Source of the DNA: Gammaproteobacteria bacterium
Lineage (GTDB): Bacteria > Pseudomonadota > Gammaproteobacteria > Steroidobacterales > Woeseiaceae
Reading direction: 5' to 3'
DNA: 64,000 bases
Assembly (NCBI GenBank): GCA_022600955.1
Contig: JAHZJK010000025.1
Coordinates: forward strand, 35,141 to 99,140
Shown here: positions 34,912 to 43,544 of the stretch, one piece after another
Layout: the number at the start of each line of letters is the position of its first letter
Numbering within the stretch: position 1 is the stretch's first letter
The notes under the pieces: generated by a model
What the model was told of the DNA's origin: nothing
Databases searched by the model: none
The model's input: the letters and a program-made list of their open reading frames with translations, nothing else
Translations under genes and position numbers: made by a program

Positions 34912-34964
34912 GAATGGCGACTCCTAATCAGAGTATGTTGTCCCGGATGCGATTTGCCGCGCAT

Positions 34965-35002
34965 GAAAAAGGCCGCTGAACCGAGTCGGCTCAGCGGCTT
35001 TG
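34965..35002. terminator. Bidirectional terminator
   Basis: GCCGCTGA and TCAGCGGC form an 8-bp stem around an 11-base loop, with AAAAA on the left and TTTGTG on the right. It can serve the phage-like gene on the plus strand and the FG-GAP gene on the minus strand, whose stop lies ~50 bp away. Confidence 0.75.
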
Positions 35003-35052
35003 TGTTGTGCGCGCAAGATTCAGTCTAGCGCCCTCTTTCGCTCATATCCGAA

Positions 35053-36141
35053 TTACGGGCAAATTGGGTTGCATTGATCACCGGGACCACCGGGACCACC
35101 GGGACCACCGCCACCGCCACCGCTACTTGTGTCATCAAACCTGTGGAAGTAGATCGAGTTGCCGGACGCCGTCGCAATTTCATCTTTGCCGGTGACGCCC
35201 CGTACTACCCATGTAAGCGCGAAGCTACCCCAGGTCCCTCCGACTACCTGGCTCCCGCCATAGGTAAAACCGGTTCCGTTGCTGTACTTCAGATAGACTC
35301 GATTATTAATTGCGGTGGCTATGTCATCCAGACCATCGCCGTTGAAGTCGCCAGCAAACGTGTATCCGGAGGCTCCCCAGGTACCTTGAATCGGCCACGC
35401 CGCGCTCGTGAATCCGGAACCTGTACTCAGCTTCATGTAAGCGGTGGATCCAGACATGGATGCAATGTCGGCGCGCCCGTCACCATTAAAGTCGCCGGCA
35501 AACGTGTAGTAGCCCGATCCCCACTGATTCGTTGCTCCGCTCCAAGTCGTTGAGGTGAAGCGGTCGCAACCAGTTTGACTTGGAGACGTACAGATCGTAC
35601 CCGGACTACCTAATTTCATGTAGACAGACGAACCGGCCGCCGAAGCAATATCATCTATTCCGTCGCCGTTGAAGTCGCCGGCAAAAGTGTAATTGCCCGC
35701 TCCCCAGTCGTTAGCAACCGGGAAAGATACGACACTTGAGTTTTGGAGTGGCTGCGGCATGAAAAGAGCCAATCCGCTGATGAAGGTCACAATCTCTTCC
35801 GTTCCATCGCCGTTGAAATCCCCTGCGAATGTGTAATTGGTGGCCCCCCACGGATCCTCCCTCGCCTCGACCAGTGCGTTCGGTGGTGTGATCCCAGGCA
35901 TGAAGAATCCGTAAAAGTAATACGCGCGATTGTCGCCGGCGGTGCTCATAAAGAAGTTAGGCCATGGATTAAAGATATCGTCGGCCCCGTCGCCGTTGAA
36001 GTCTCCTATCTGGATGTAATTCGGGTTAGCGCCATACGGCAATGCTTGAGGCACTGAATAGGTTTCGGCGCGAGTGGCGGCAGAACCAATCAATAGCAAT
36101 CCTGTTGATACGATAAGTGCACTAATGCGTAGATTTCTCAT
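35053..36141 (-). CDS. Secreted FG-GAP/VCBS repeat protein with Gly-Pro tail
   Basis: The start is ATG 36141, with AGAGGA 8 bases before it and directly followed by a signal peptide (MRNLRISALIVSTGLLLIGSAATRA). The product has 362 residues. At least five ~50-residue repeats each carry Y-x-F-A-G-D-F-N-G-D-G-x-x-D-I, the calcium-binding DxNxDGxxD loop of FG-GAP blades, so the protein probably folds as a partial beta-propeller. The C-terminus is a GGP tract (GGGGGPGGPGGPG), coded by a tandem 9-bp CCGGGACCA unit, and then DQCNPICP. Extracellular; its ligand is unknown. Confidence 0.8.
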   Translation of the reverse strand: MRNLRISALIVSTGLLLIGSAATRAETYSVPQALPYGANPNYIQIGDFNGDGADDIFNPWPNFFMSTAGDNRAYYFYGFFMPGITPPNALVEAREDPWGATNYTFAGDFNGDGTEEIVTFISGLALFMPQPLQNSSVVSFPVANDWGAGNYTFAGDFNGDGIDDIASAAGSSVYMKLGSPGTICTSPSQTGCDRFTSTTWSGATNQWGSGYYTFAGDFNGDGRADIASMSGSTAYMKLSTGSGFTSAAWPIQGTWGASGYTFAGDFNGDGLDDIATAINNRVYLKYSNGTGFTYGGSQVVGGTWGSFALTWVVRGVTGKDEIATASGNSIYFHRFDDTSSGGGGGGPGGPGGPGDQCNPICP

Positions 36142-36693
36142 GATCAAAATCCTCTCGTCTTGTTGGATGCTCCGAAAAAGCGTTCGCTTTCTCCCATATA
36201 ACGAATCGACGTTACCGGACAGGTCATATATGTGGCAATTATAGCACATACGGCTGATACGGCAGAGGCTCGTGGCGGAGGAGAGAAGAGGAGGTGCGGC
36301 CACGCCGTCTCAGCGTTTCAGGACAAGATGGGGGGTTGTAACTAAGTCGACCACGGCGAGTCCGACTTCGGCGATATAGTCTTGCATCGCCCGGGGAAAG
36401 AAGGTGGTGGGGTTAATACCGACAAACAATCAGGCCAACATTTCGGATTGTTTTGAGCGATCTATCGTTCTGCTTGTAGCCACACTTGCAGCATTCATTG
36501 TTTGCGATCAGGACCTGGTCTGAATGGGTGCAGGCCAAGTTGTAGTTCTCGAAAACAAAGTTACGAATAGAAAACCCAAGAATCTTTAGCTAACCTATCT
36601 TCCTGACGAGCTGCTCGCATCGTAAAGTTTCGAATAGACCACACGATCGGGCAGTTATCCAAACGTCGCTTCGAACAAAGTTGCGAATGGAAA
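36142..36693. other. Gene-free stretch with a scattered short direct repeat
   Basis: No gene is supported. The motif AAAGTTnCGAATnGAAA occurs near 36557, 36623 (variant AAAGTTTCGAATAGACC) and 36678, each preceded by a CTCG/TTCG-type lead. Its role is unknown. Bases 36330-36425 look like coding debris. Confidence 0.4.
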
Positions 36694-36717
36694 GTTTGGG
36701 TCAAAAGCAGTCTGTCG
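36694..36717. repeat. Palindromic repeat, copy 6 (degenerate)
   Basis: GTTTGGGTCAAAAGCAGTCTG has one arm of the hairpin family and lies 20 bp from copy 7. Confidence 0.4.
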
Positions 36718-36736
36718 TCACCATAACACCTGGGCG

Positions 36737-36764
36737 CCCGCTTTCGGCCAAGAGCGGACGTTCA
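36737..36764. repeat. Palindromic repeat, copy 7
   Basis: CCCGCT-ttcggccaag-AGCGGAC, 5 to 6-bp arms. It ends 2 bp after the stop of the gene at 36767. Confidence 0.6.
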
Positions 36765-36766
36765 GA

Positions 36767-37150
36767 TTACGAGAAATCTTCGTAGTACTTGGTGTGGTTT
36801 CGGCCCAATTCAGCGACACGTGATAAGTACTCCGACAACGAATCGGAGATTTTTCCAAGTCGGCCAAAAGGGACTCGCTGATCTGACCAGATCTCTCCTT
36901 CATGAGGGCCGGAGAAAACGTAGATGTGATAACCCTCGCAGCCAGTGTTGCAGATTCGATACGCCCCGCAAAGCAAGCCTTGAGACGTGCAACTCTCGCC
37001 GTCGAATGGTTGCGCGAACTCATTGTAGTCGAATTCTTCGAGACTGTATGGCTGGGTAATATCTGCTGAATTGCTAAGCAGATAGTCGCCCGTCAATGCG
37101 GGATTAGGCCAAGCATCCAGAAGCTCTTGAGGAATCGAAAGTTTGGGCAA
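36767..37150 (-). CDS. Hypothetical protein, SUKH-like
   Basis: I start it at TTG 37150 (AGGA 10 bases before). The frame is open further upstream, but those residues (TASIDPKPPF) are merely a translated palindromic repeat. The product has 127 residues. Features: LPKLSIPQELLDAWPNPALTG, a central CTSQGLLCGAYRICNTGC four-Cys cluster, and YVFSGPHEGEIWSDQRVPFGRLGKISDSLSEYL near the C-terminus. The latter resembles the end of SMI1/KNR4 (SUKH) immunity-type proteins (V.G...GEIW...F..YL); the match is suggestive only. Confidence 0.5.
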   Translation of the reverse strand: MPKLSIPQELLDAWPNPALTGDYLLSNSADITQPYSLEEFDYNEFAQPFDGESCTSQGLLCGAYRICNTGCEGYHIYVFSGPHEGEIWSDQRVPFGRLGKISDSLSEYLSRVAELGRNHTKYYEDFS

Positions 37151-37182
37151 GGTTCTTGCGTCCTTTTGGAGATTCTCGAATG

Positions 37183-37207
37183 GCGGCTTTGGGTCAATAG
37201 AAGCTGT
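37183..37207. repeat. Palindromic repeat, copy 8 (degenerate)
   Basis: GCGGCTTTGGGTCAATAGAAGC, upstream of the SUKH-like gene and inside its open frame, marking the left border of that unit. Confidence 0.45.
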
Positions 37208-37286
37208 AGAGTATATCTCGATTGGTGACATTCGAGCGGCTGGTATTGTGGGTATGGCAGCTATTCCCTACCAAAAAAATGGGCAT

Positions 37287-37417
37287 CGCGTGAGCGGTAT
37301 TATCTTAAATACGATACGTATCTAGAATACTGAGTCGCTGCGTCCGTCGGCCTCTTCCCATGAAAACGTAGATTCCAGGCCAATCAGCAAAAAAAACAAA
37401 GACAAGGTTTTGCTTCG
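37287..37417 (+). repeat. Duplicated upstream region, copy ii
   Basis: The second copy of the 34441-34570 sequence, ending in AAAGACAAGGTTTTGCTTCGAAG where the first copy runs into its start codon. No intact gene follows, so the promoter region is orphaned. Confidence 0.5.
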
Positions 37418-37484
37418 AAGAATGTGCTCACCAAAATGCCACATTCACCCAAAGTGCACGCCCACGACCATGTTCGCCAGGCAC

Positions 37485-37841
37485 CTACCCTTCAACGAGC
37501 TTTTCAAATCCGCCAAATATCATCCGTTTTCCGTCGAAAGGCATGTCGGCCGGATTCACCCCGGCGACCTCTGCCTCCTGCATCGCACTTTGGGTTCCAC
37601 TGTCGCGGGTATTCTTGTCTGGCCAGGTGATCCACGAAAAAACCACCGTTTCATCTTTGGCGCACTTTACGGCCATTGGAAACGAGGTCACCTCACCATT
37701 CGGCACGTCGTCACCCCAGCATTCGACCGTAGAGATGGCACCATGTTTCTTAAAGATAGGCACCATGATTTCAGCGAAGCGGCGATACTCTTCTTTTTTT
37801 GCTGTCGGCACTGCCAGCACGAATCCGTCTATGTAGGTCAT
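37485..37841 (-). CDS. DUF1428 family protein (YbaA-like)
   Basis: The product has 118 residues, full length for the family. The start YIDGFVLAVPTAKKEEYRRFAE and the motifs VECWGDDVP, FPMAVKCAKDETVVFSWITWPDK and MPFDGKRMIFGGFE are the standard DUF1428 landmarks. It has a ferredoxin-like dimeric alpha-beta barrel fold; the biochemical role is unknown. It stands alone. Confidence 0.88.
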   Translation of the reverse strand: MTYIDGFVLAVPTAKKEEYRRFAEIMVPIFKKHGAISTVECWGDDVPNGEVTSFPMAVKCAKDETVVFSWITWPDKNTRDSGTQSAMQEAEVAGVNPADMPFDGKRMIFGGFEKLVEG

Positions 37842-37961
37842 TATGTATCTCCCGTATCAGCGGCCTTCAACCAAAAACGTCGATCTCACGTGCGTTCCTT
37901 CATGACTGATCGCCAGCATCGATAGCTGACAGTTCAATCGATCTTACAACAACAACTATCC

Positions 37962-37985
37962 AGCCGCTTTTGGTCAATGCTTTTC
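37962..37985. repeat. Palindromic repeat, copy 9 (degenerate)
   Basis: CAGCCGCTTTTGGTCAATGCTTTTC, a weak member of the hairpin family between DUF1428 and the S9 peptidase gene; the last copy seen in the window. Confidence 0.35.
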
Positions 37986-37997
37986 CGAGGGTTAACA

Positions 37998-39995
37998 CTA
38001 CTGCAAATGCGCGCCCAGAAAGCCCTCGATAAGATTGTAGACTGTAATCGCAGTTCCTCGATCGTCGAATGGATAGTGTCCAACGTCCTTGAGTGAGAGA
38101 AATCTGTGGTCAACATCAGCCTTCTTCATTGCTTTGACCATGAGCTTCGCCTGTCCATGTGGAACGATGCTGTCCTCCGTGCCCGCAATAATCATCACCG
38201 GTATGCCGATCTGGTCTGCGTTTCGCGTTGGAGAGTTGGCCGCAAGCATTTCCTTGTCCAGGACTGGATGTCCGATTCGATCGAAAAGCAACTCTTCCCG
38301 GTCTTTTTCGTCATCAATGTCCTCCGAGGTAAACTCGATCTGTTTTGCAAGATGAGTTACGCCGTTAATGCTGATCGCACACCGGAACAAATCCGGCGTC
38401 TTTATGGCGCCCATTAACGCTGCGTATCCGCCATACGAGATGCCCACAATGCAGACTCTGTCCGGGTCCGCGTAACCCTTGGAAATCATGAATTTCGCTG
38501 CGTCTGTCACATCATCCTGCATTACCCCGCCCCACTCCTTGTATCCAGCAGTTTCGAACTCCCGCCCGTAGCCGACTGAGCCGCGGAAGTTTGGCATGAC
38601 AACGATGTAGCCCCGGGTTGAGAGGAACTGGGCGAAGTGGTTGTAGTCCTGCCGGTGCCGACCCTGAGGTCCGCCGTGCGGCAAAATAATGGTTGGCAGA
38701 GCTTTACCTTGCTCAAATGATTTCGGCAACAATATGTAGGCCCGCAACGAAGTCCCATCCCTGGCCAAGTAACTTGTCATCGCGGGTGTCGATAAGGTCT
38801 CCGCTGTCAGGCGTTGGTCTTCGTGAGCCAAAAACGTAAGTTTCTGAGAAGCGAAGTTCCACAAATAGTACGTATAAGGCGTATCCGCACCATGTGCACC
38901 GATCAATGCAGTAGTGGCGTCAGATGCAAGGTGCGATACGTCAAAATTCTGATTTTTAAAATTGGCCGCGATCTGGTCGTAACGTTCCTGCACAGCAGCG
39001 TCAAAAAACACGTCGCGTACGTAGTCCTTCTCGATACGATATCCGAGAAGCTGCTCCGATCTGTTGTGAAACAACGCACTATAAATATCTTGACCATCGA
39101 CAGCGGCGATCACACTCCTCTCTCCTGTCGTGCGGTCGAGACGCACCAGTTCGTAATAACCCGTCTTATCGTTTCGTTTTCGATAGACAATGCTGTTTAC
39201 GTCAAGAGCGATCAACTCTCGGGAATTGAAATTGTCCTCGTCGTCGTTGCTCAGGCGAATCTCGTCGACGAGTTCCCACTTGCCATCGGTTTCGAATTTG
39301 TGTATCTCAATCGTCTTCGCTCGTCTTCGATAATCGAAACGATACAAGGGCTTTCCCTCGTCGTCATTGAGGAACCTGAACGTTCGAGAAGAGCCCTTGC
39401 TTACGAATGCTACTTCGCCCGAATGTATGTTGACTTTGTACAGGTTTCGCTTTTCGTCTCGGTATGCGGCCATAAGCACATGATCGGCATCGTTCGGAAG
39501 ATAGTTGGCAATCCGCGAGAGCGAGAAATTGTTTCTTAGTTGCCGTTCATCCTCCATCAATACGGTCATATCTGATAAATCCTTGTTGACTGAGATTGTA
39601 CGAAAAAACTCGATGTCTCTGTCAGCCTCAAAATAGACGCTCCTCTGCAACTTCTTGAGAAACATATCCCAGGGGACCGCTAGGGATATCAGCAGGCGGT
39701 CATTGTTCGCCCAGGTGAGCCATTCAGGTTTGACACGTTCTTCTGCAATTGCGCCAACGATCGGCATGTCCGGCATCTCAATGTTTCGAACGACAATCAT
39801 CCTGCGGCCCGGTTCATTGATGATCATTGCCAGATGCTTTCCGTCCGGAGAAAGCTTGACATCGAGTATGTCGGGCTCTTTTACGAAATCCTCAATAGTT
39901 GGGGCTGCGAAGGCGGGCTGTACTGACACAGCAAGCACAAAGAGCAATATTCTCGGCAAGATCACGACGAGAAATCGTTGATGAAAAAGTCGCAT
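37998..39995 (-). CDS. S9 family prolyl oligopeptidase-type peptidase
   Basis: The product has 665 residues with a signal peptide (~1-30, ending QPAFA-AP), so it is periplasmic or exported. The N-terminal beta-propeller (~35-390) starts with DVKLSPDGKHLAM. The C-terminal alpha/beta-hydrolase domain has nucleophile Ser in GISYGGYAAL (~520), Asp in GTEDSIVP (~610) and His in DVGHYPFDD (~643). It should cleave short peptides, often after proline or with dipeptidyl or acyl-aminoacyl specificity. No neighbour indicates its substrate. Confidence 0.9.
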   Translation of the reverse strand: MRLFHQRFLVVILPRILLFVLAVSVQPAFAAPTIEDFVKEPDILDVKLSPDGKHLAMIINEPGRRMIVVRNIEMPDMPIVGAIAEERVKPEWLTWANNDRLLISLAVPWDMFLKKLQRSVYFEADRDIEFFRTISVNKDLSDMTVLMEDERQLRNNFSLSRIANYLPNDADHVLMAAYRDEKRNLYKVNIHSGEVAFVSKGSSRTFRFLNDDEGKPLYRFDYRRRAKTIEIHKFETDGKWELVDEIRLSNDDEDNFNSRELIALDVNSIVYRKRNDKTGYYELVRLDRTTGERSVIAAVDGQDIYSALFHNRSEQLLGYRIEKDYVRDVFFDAAVQERYDQIAANFKNQNFDVSHLASDATTALIGAHGADTPYTYYLWNFASQKLTFLAHEDQRLTAETLSTPAMTSYLARDGTSLRAYILLPKSFEQGKALPTIILPHGGPQGRHRQDYNHFAQFLSTRGYIVVMPNFRGSVGYGREFETAGYKEWGGVMQDDVTDAAKFMISKGYADPDRVCIVGISYGGYAALMGAIKTPDLFRCAISINGVTHLAKQIEFTSEDIDDEKDREELLFDRIGHPVLDKEMLAANSPTRNADQIGIPVMIIAGTEDSIVPHGQAKLMVKAMKKADVDHRFLSLKDVGHYPFDDRGTAITVYNLIEGFLGAHLQ

Positions 39996-40081
39996 AGAAA
40001 TACCTGACGTGCCTGCATGGTGGCAGTCTACCAGCCAAACGGCTCAGGTATGCGTACGATCGTTAGTGTCCGGACGATGCT

Positions 40082-42001
40082 CTATGCGAGTTCTGACACG
40101 GCCCTGTACGCCTGATCGACAGCGGCATCAAAGGTTGCTTGTGCCTGCGAGTCTGAATTCGCAATTGCGATACGCCCGAATGGCTGGCGCCCTCCAATAT
40201 GGGGATACCGTTTGTCCAGTCGGTCCTCATAATAGTCATCTTCCAGCCAGTCACGTGTAGCGTATCCATGTGGCCAGCGATTTACTGTTATCGCTTCGAT
40301 ATCTCTGGCCGGATCAAAATCGTGGCCTTGCAACAATGACGCGAGTTGTTCTCGCGCATGCCGTTCTATCGTCTCAAATGACGTGGTCAGGAGTTCAGCA
40401 CGCCCGATTGGCGCCTGTTCACGCATGCTAAGACCCTGGTTGGGCATATGCGGGAAGCGCTCCATGTGCACAATCATTGGGTCGTCAGGACTATCTGCAA
40501 ACTCGTAACCGCCCATATTGATTGGAAAATCGAGCATGGCATTAACGTGGTAACCCGTTGGCATCGACACCGCACCAATTCCTGCGCTTTGCCAGGCGCG
40601 CCAGTTGTTCACGACAACGTTGGTGTACATGATCGGTGTCTTGAGGATGCCCGACAGTGCTTCTTTTTGATTCGTCGGCAATTCCTTGCAGACGGATGGA
40701 ATGATCGCGTTGTAGCACGCCATGATGCAATGTTTTGCCTTGACCTGTGCGTGTTTGCCGTCCCTGACATAATTGACCTGCAATATTTTGGCGGAACCCG
40801 CCTCGCCTTCGTGACGTACATCCACAACAGTGCTGTTCAGTCGTATTCTTGCCGGCGCATCGCTCACGTCTAGTTTGCTGTAGTCAAACCTGGCGCGGAC
40901 GATGTCATGCATCGTGCTGCCCGGCGCAACATCGGGAATCAGGTTTCTGACAATCATCCTGGCGATCGACGCGTTGCCATCAAGGAAGTGATGGATATAC
41001 GGTTCAGCGTCCTCCAGATTGAACAGACCGGCCGAATTGGCGCCCGGCAGTCCAATGTATTCAAGTGCATCGATAGCACTCACGGACTCAATACCCGCGC
41101 TCAGGTCCGTCGTGAGTGCCTGCAATGCGGCAAACACCTCCGGTTCACTGACATCGAGCTGCTCACTGAGGTAGTCACGGTAGCTGAGGTCTTCAATCGC
41201 CTCCCAACGTTCGGCTTCGTTCATGCCTGGAAACGCGTCAGCCGATGTTGTCAGTAAACGCAGCATTTCAGCTTGTCCTGCTGCCGACATCGGCATCATT
41301 TTTACAGCCTCCCCGACCGATACAGGCGACTCTTCCAGTGGCAGGGTGTAGCGCAGGCTGCCGAGGTCATAGTGGACAAGACGGTCGGCACCCCAGTTTG
41401 CTTTGTCAAAAAAGACCGCACCAGCGAGACCATTGCGGCGGAAAAACTCGCCGTCATAAGCATCATTAAAAAAATCCAGGTCGACGCCGAGGTCTTTCAG
41501 CAGAGTCTTCGATGGTATTCCATAGCTTGAGGGTTCCTCCAGTGTCTGGGAGCCTCCATAGCCGATAATATTTCGCCCGCCGACTTCAAACTCATTGCGC
41601 TTGGCATGCCCGCCAAAATCATCGTGATTATCGAGTATCAGAATTCGGGCGTCGGGGTGTGACTTCCGATAAAAATGTGCAGCAGACAGGCCACTGAGGC
41701 CGGCACCGACGATGACAAGGTCGTAAATGTCGGACTCTGATTCATCAACAGGCCCCCAATCGGTGCGGCCGTCTCGAGCTAACTCATGCGCGACCTCAAA
41801 CGAACCGACGTGGCTGCCCCGCAAACCCGTAAGACCCGGCGGGTAAATGCCCGATGCGCCACGCGGTGCTGATGGAGCCTGCTTTGAAAACGCACTCGCT
41901 GGTATCAAACCGGCGGCAGCCAGGGCACCTGCGCCATGCAAAATATCACGGCGCGTGATGCCACGGTTCATGCCCAGCTCGCGGTCACGTGATTTCTTCA
42001 T
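40082..42001 (-). CDS. Tat-exported FAD-dependent oxidoreductase (spermidine-dehydrogenase-like)
   Basis: The product has 639 residues. A twin-arginine signal (GITRRDILHGAGALAAAGLIPAS, ~13-37) is followed by the FAD dinucleotide motif VIVGAGLSGLSAAHFYRK (~94-112), ILILDNHDDFGGHAKRN with the ribose-binding Asp, and a C-terminal FAD closing motif (GRIAIANSDSQAQATFDAAVDQA). The architecture and the AGASGIYPPGLTGLRGSH start match the family around Pseudomonas spermidine dehydrogenase, but the amine substrate is an inference. The Tat signal implies folding with FAD before export. Confidence 0.8.
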   Translation of the reverse strand: MKKSRDRELGMNRGITRRDILHGAGALAAAGLIPASAFSKQAPSAPRGASGIYPPGLTGLRGSHVGSFEVAHELARDGRTDWGPVDESESDIYDLVIVGAGLSGLSAAHFYRKSHPDARILILDNHDDFGGHAKRNEFEVGGRNIIGYGGSQTLEEPSSYGIPSKTLLKDLGVDLDFFNDAYDGEFFRRNGLAGAVFFDKANWGADRLVHYDLGSLRYTLPLEESPVSVGEAVKMMPMSAAGQAEMLRLLTTSADAFPGMNEAERWEAIEDLSYRDYLSEQLDVSEPEVFAALQALTTDLSAGIESVSAIDALEYIGLPGANSAGLFNLEDAEPYIHHFLDGNASIARMIVRNLIPDVAPGSTMHDIVRARFDYSKLDVSDAPARIRLNSTVVDVRHEGEAGSAKILQVNYVRDGKHAQVKAKHCIMACYNAIIPSVCKELPTNQKEALSGILKTPIMYTNVVVNNWRAWQSAGIGAVSMPTGYHVNAMLDFPINMGGYEFADSPDDPMIVHMERFPHMPNQGLSMREQAPIGRAELLTTSFETIERHAREQLASLLQGHDFDPARDIEAITVNRWPHGYATRDWLEDDYYEDRLDKRYPHIGGRQPFGRIAIANSDSQAQATFDAAVDQAYRAVSELA

Positions 42002-42140
42002 CAGGTAATTCTCAAGACTTGTAACGCTTTAATTCTACCGCGCCTATACGCCCCAGAACGGTTTACGCATTGTGTTGATAGCGTTCGCTAAGGCTTCGAG
42101 TTCCATGTACCGTTGCAGGAACGTTCACTCCTCTGAGACG

Positions 42141-42698
42141 ATGCCAACTAACATGACCAGGAAAATACTCGCATTCGCGGCCAGCAACAGCCGGCAGTCA
42201 ATCAACAAAAAGTTGGTCACTCATGCAGCCGCAGTACTCAAAGCCGAAATCAATAGCGACGTTAATGTAGAGATACTTGATCTCAATGATTTCGAAATGC
42301 CGATCTACAGTATAGACCGGGAAACAGAAAATGGTATTCCCGGTCTGGCTCAGGACTTTCTCAATAAGATTGCGGCTGCCGATGCGATGTTGATTTCGTA
42401 TGCCGAGCACAATGGCAACTACGCTGCGGCATACAAAAACATCTTTGACTGGGCATCGCGAATTGAGACGAAGGTCTTCCAGGATAAGCCAATGGTCATC
42501 ATGTCCGCGTCGCCAGGCAAGGGTGGCGGCGCTAATTCACTCAGGCTGGCAAATGACTCTGCGCCGCATTTTCGGGCGGATGTCAGGGCAAGCTTTTCAG
42601 TTGGATCATTTGCGAGCGTGTTCGACGCGGAGACTGGTGCCCTCACCGACCGCGACTTGTCCGCAACTCTCAGGCGCTCGCTAAAAGCCCTGTTCTAG
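42141..42698 (+). CDS. NADPH-dependent FMN reductase
   Basis: I start it at ATG 42141 (GAGACG before it); a second ATG four codons later is equally good. The product has 185 residues. It has a flavodoxin-like fold with the phosphate-binding ASNSRQSINKKLV loop, LNDFEMPIY and SYAEHNGNYAAAYKNIFDWASR, which is the family's P-E-Y-N-G-S loop with Ala for Pro. ASPGKGGGANS is the second flavin contact. It reduces FMN or a quinone with NAD(P)H. Its last four bases overlap the end of the convergent ferritin-like gene. Confidence 0.85.
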   Translation: MPTNMTRKILAFAASNSRQSINKKLVTHAAAVLKAEINSDVNVEILDLNDFEMPIYSIDRETENGIPGLAQDFLNKIAAADAMLISYAEHNGNYAAAYKNIFDWASRIETKVFQDKPMVIMSASPGKGGGANSLRLANDSAPHFRADVRASFSVGSFASVFDAETGALTDRDLSATLRRSLKALF

Positions 42699-43453
42699 CA
42701 ACCCGAGAACGTCCTGACAGTCTGTTCAGCACAATGGTTTGGTGAGTCCGAGACAACGAGCGTCTCTGCGAGCCGGCTAAACGACATCCAGCGATCGAAA
42801 ACATTTCGACGGCCGATATCAAGATCACGTATTGCCGCCCTGTGATCAATCATGACAACGACCGCTGCCGCGAGCATCAACGAACGCCATACGGCAACAA
42901 ATACGCGTCGGTGCCATTTTGTGGTGATCTGGCTGCGCAGAAAATCGCAATGAAAATACAAATGCGTACGCTCGTCCTCAACGATGTCAGCCAGTGTTTC
43001 GCGCAAGCGGCACGGTGGCATTCTGGAACCCAGTAGATGGTAGTAACAAAGTCCGACGACTTCGGCAGCGAGTAACACCATGACTTTCAGGCGCAGCCCG
43101 ATGAGCCGCCGGCCGAATACGAACAAGCGCGCGGTCCAGTTGTCGCGGATCAGTTTGCCGTTCAGAAGGCGCACGCAAAGCCCGAGCAGGTTCGCGTGTC
43201 TGTTTTCCTCAGCGACAAACAACGACATCGCATTGCCGTAGTGCTCGTCGATATGCGGTAACGTCGACATACGAGTTTGTTCGACAATGGTACCGCCGCC
43301 GGACTCTCCCAACTGGAAGATGGCTAACGACTTCGCAAGCGATGCCGGAAACTGCGAATAGTCGATATCGACTTCGAGCTTCGGCAGCTTACGTCCGCTA
43401 CGTGCCCTGAATACGTCTTCCCATTCTTGCCAACTGTTGCGTTGCAGTGTCAT
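42695..43453 (-). CDS. Ferritin-like diiron-type protein, paralogue 2
   Basis: I start it at the second ATG (43453), which has GGGGATGG at proper spacing, and not at 43459. The product has 252 residues. The full ligand set is Glu50 (LGES), Glu83-x-x-His86 (EENRH), Glu131 (LLAAEVVG) and Glu161-x-x-His164 (EDERTH), with the same spacing as the paralogue at 5697. The helix MLAAAVVVMI near ~205 may be a membrane anchor. It sits at the end of the MbnP/MbnH run, 91 bp after a four-helix membrane protein gene. The reaction is unknown. Confidence 0.65.
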   Translation of the reverse strand: MTLQRNSWQEWEDVFRARSGRKLPKLEVDIDYSQFPASLAKSLAIFQLGESGGGTIVEQTRMSTLPHIDEHYGNAMSLFVAEENRHANLLGLCVRLLNGKLIRDNWTARLFVFGRRLIGLRLKVMVLLAAEVVGLCYYHLLGSRMPPCRLRETLADIVEDERTHLYFHCDFLRSQITTKWHRRVFVAVWRSLMLAAAVVVMIDHRAAIRDLDIGRRNVFDRWMSFSRLAETLVVSDSPNHCAEQTVRTFSGC

Positions 43454-43544
43454 GTCCATCCCCTGTAATTGCCTTACAACACGTTATAAGCGTGTGATCT
43501 GGCAATGCAGGGGTGAAACTGTGGCGAGAATGTGGCGCTTTATC

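Noticed and set aside
37151..37231. Upstream extension of the SUKH-like gene
   Set aside because: The residues TASIDPKPPF are a translated copy of the palindromic repeat; the frame remains open only by chance.
43454..43459. First ATG of the second ferritin-like gene (43459)
   Set aside because: The ribosome site AGGGG would be only one base from it; the next ATG has normal spacing and aligns with the paralogue.
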